Notes under the pieces: model-generated
Seen by the model: the letters and a program-made list of their open reading frames with translations, nothing else
The model's database searches: none
Told to the model about the DNA's origin: nothing
NCBI GenBank assembly: GCA_030268105.1
Contig: BSDZ01000030.1
Span: forward strand, 62,001-126,000
DNA: 64,000 bases
Origin: Volvox africanus
Taxonomy: Eukaryota; Chlorophyta; Chlorophyceae; Chlamydomonadales; Volvocaceae
Direction: 5' to 3'
Program-made: the position numbers and the translations under genes
Shown: one piece after another, positions 62,801 through 64,000 of the stretch
Layout: every line of letters begins with the position of its first letter
How positions within the stretch are numbered: the first letter of the stretch is position 1

Positions 62801-64000
62801 GGCGGTGACGGGGCGGTGGATTCGGGAGGGATTGACAGCAAGGAGTTGGCGGTGACGGGGCGGTGGATTCGGGAGGGATTGACAGCAAGGAGTTGGCGGT
62901 GACGGGGCGGTGGATTCGGGAGGGATTAACAGCAAGGAGTTGGCGGTGACGGGGCGGTGGATTCGGGAGGGATTAACAGCAAGGAGTTGGCGGTGACGGG
63001 GCGGTGGATTCGGGAGGGATTGACAGCAAGGAGTTGGCGGTGACGGGGCGGTGGATTCGGGAGGGATTAACAGCAAGGAGTTGGCGGTGACGGGGCGGTG
63101 GATTCGGGAGGGATTAACAGCAAGGAGTTGGCGGTGACGGGGCGGTGGATTCGGGAGGGATTAACAGCAAGGAGTTGGCGGTGACGGGGCGGTGGATTCG
63201 GGAGGGATTGACAGCAAGGAGTTGGCGGTGACGGGGCGGTGGATTCGGGAGGGATTGACAGCAAGGAGTTGGCGGTGACGGGGCGGTGGATTCGGGAGGG
63301 ATTAACAGCAAGGAGTTGGCGGTGACGGGGCGGTGGATTCGGGAGGGATTGACAGCAAGGAGTTGGCGGTGACGGGGCGGTGGATTCGGGAGGGATTGAC
63401 AGCAAGGAGTTGGCGGTGACGGGGCGGTGGATTCGGGAGGGATTAACAGCAAGGAGTTGGCGGTGACGGGGCGGTGGATTCGGGAGGGATTAACAGCAAG
63501 GAGTTGGCGGTGACGGGGCGGTGGATTCGGGAGGGATTGACAGCAAGGAGTTGGCGGTGACGGGGCGGTGGATTCGGGAGGGATTGACAGCAAGGAGTTG
63601 GCGGTGACGGGGCGGTGGATTCGGGAGGGATTAACAGCAAGGAGTTGGCGGTGACGGGGCGGTGGATTCGGGAGGGATTAACAGCAAGGAGTTGGCGGTG
63701 ACGGGGCGGTGGATTCGGGAGGGATTGACAGCAAGGAGTTGGCGGTGACGGGGCGGTGGATTCGGGAGGGATTAACAGCAAGGAGTTGGCGGTGACGGGG
63801 CGGTGGATTCGGGAGGGATTGACAGCAAGGAGTTGGCGGTGACGGGGCGGTGGATTCGGGAGGGATTAACAGCAAGGAGTTGGCGGTGACGGGGCGGTGG
63901 ATTCGGGAGGGATTACAGCAAGGAGTTGGCGGTGACGGGGCGGTGGATTCGGGAGGGATTAACAGCAAGGAGTTGGCGGTGACGGGGCGGTGGATTCGGG
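59841..64000 (+). repeat. 47-bp minisatellite, nearly 90 units, runs off the window
   Basis: The unit reads GGATTCGGGAGGGATTGACA, then GCAAGGAGTTGGCGGTGACG, then GGGCGGT (47 bp). Copies are almost identical; the main variant is GATTGACAG or GATTAACAG. One unit near 63912 has lost a base (GATTACAG). The first, degenerate unit begins four bases after the last recognised sulfotransferase exon. Because 47 is not divisible by three, every frame cycles through the unit, and the minus strand has no stop codon, which creates long false open frames. Confidence 0.97.

Noticed and set aside
59764..63968. Long minus-strand open frames with a 47-residue Pro/Ser repeat
   Set aside because: They arise because the 47-bp unit has no stop codon on that strand in any frame; there is no unique sequence, splice signal or sensible start.
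59841..64000. CRISPR-like array
   Set aside because: There are no spacers; the units are directly adjacent, and the context is eukaryotic.

Overview
The window looks like nuclear DNA of a volvocine green alga (Chlamydomonas/Gonium/Volvox type). The genes are GC-rich and cut into many short exons with GT..AG introns. Alanine, glycine and serine runs are common inside proteins, introns carry abundant micro- and minisatellites, and a TGTAA motif, the polyadenylation signal of these algae, follows one stop codon. No species can be named. All gene models are my own splicing, made by hand; they rest on splice-site consensus, reading-phase continuity and, for the two channel genes, exon-by-exon comparison of the two copies.

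Layout: (1) 1-1814, minus strand: 5' part of an ATG13-like autophagy gene. (2) 2245-7770, plus: a six-exon gene for a 1079-residue protein with a long low-complexity head and an alpha-helical-repeat tail. (3) 8631-27804 and (4) 30887-46439, plus: two head-to-tail paralogues of 1627 and 1775 residues. Each has N-terminal ankyrin repeats, a long middle region and a six-helix cation-channel core with a polycystin-like LLGDF pore. Their 27 and 28 exons match one to one, and two stretches are almost identical through introns, which points to gene conversion. (5) 46440-50779: no confident gene. (6) 50780 to past 59836, plus: a secreted or lumenal RCC1-type beta-propeller that appears fused to a CHST15-like carbohydrate sulfotransferase. 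Its reading frame runs into (7) 59841-64000, a 47-bp minisatellite of nearly 90 units that continues past the window edge.

The most unexpected item is an AT-rich block in intron 22 of the first channel gene. It carries a minus-strand fragment that reads as an IS256/Mutator-type bacterial transposase (24863-24988). Volvocine algae are known hosts of rickettsial endosymbionts, so this may be bacterial DNA lodged in an algal intron. Several introns also hold near-perfect foldback elements.

The genes do not form a pathway. The two channels are likely membrane or ciliary sensory channels produced by tandem duplication. The RCC1-sulfotransferase would act in the secretory pathway, plausibly on sulfated extracellular-matrix glycans.
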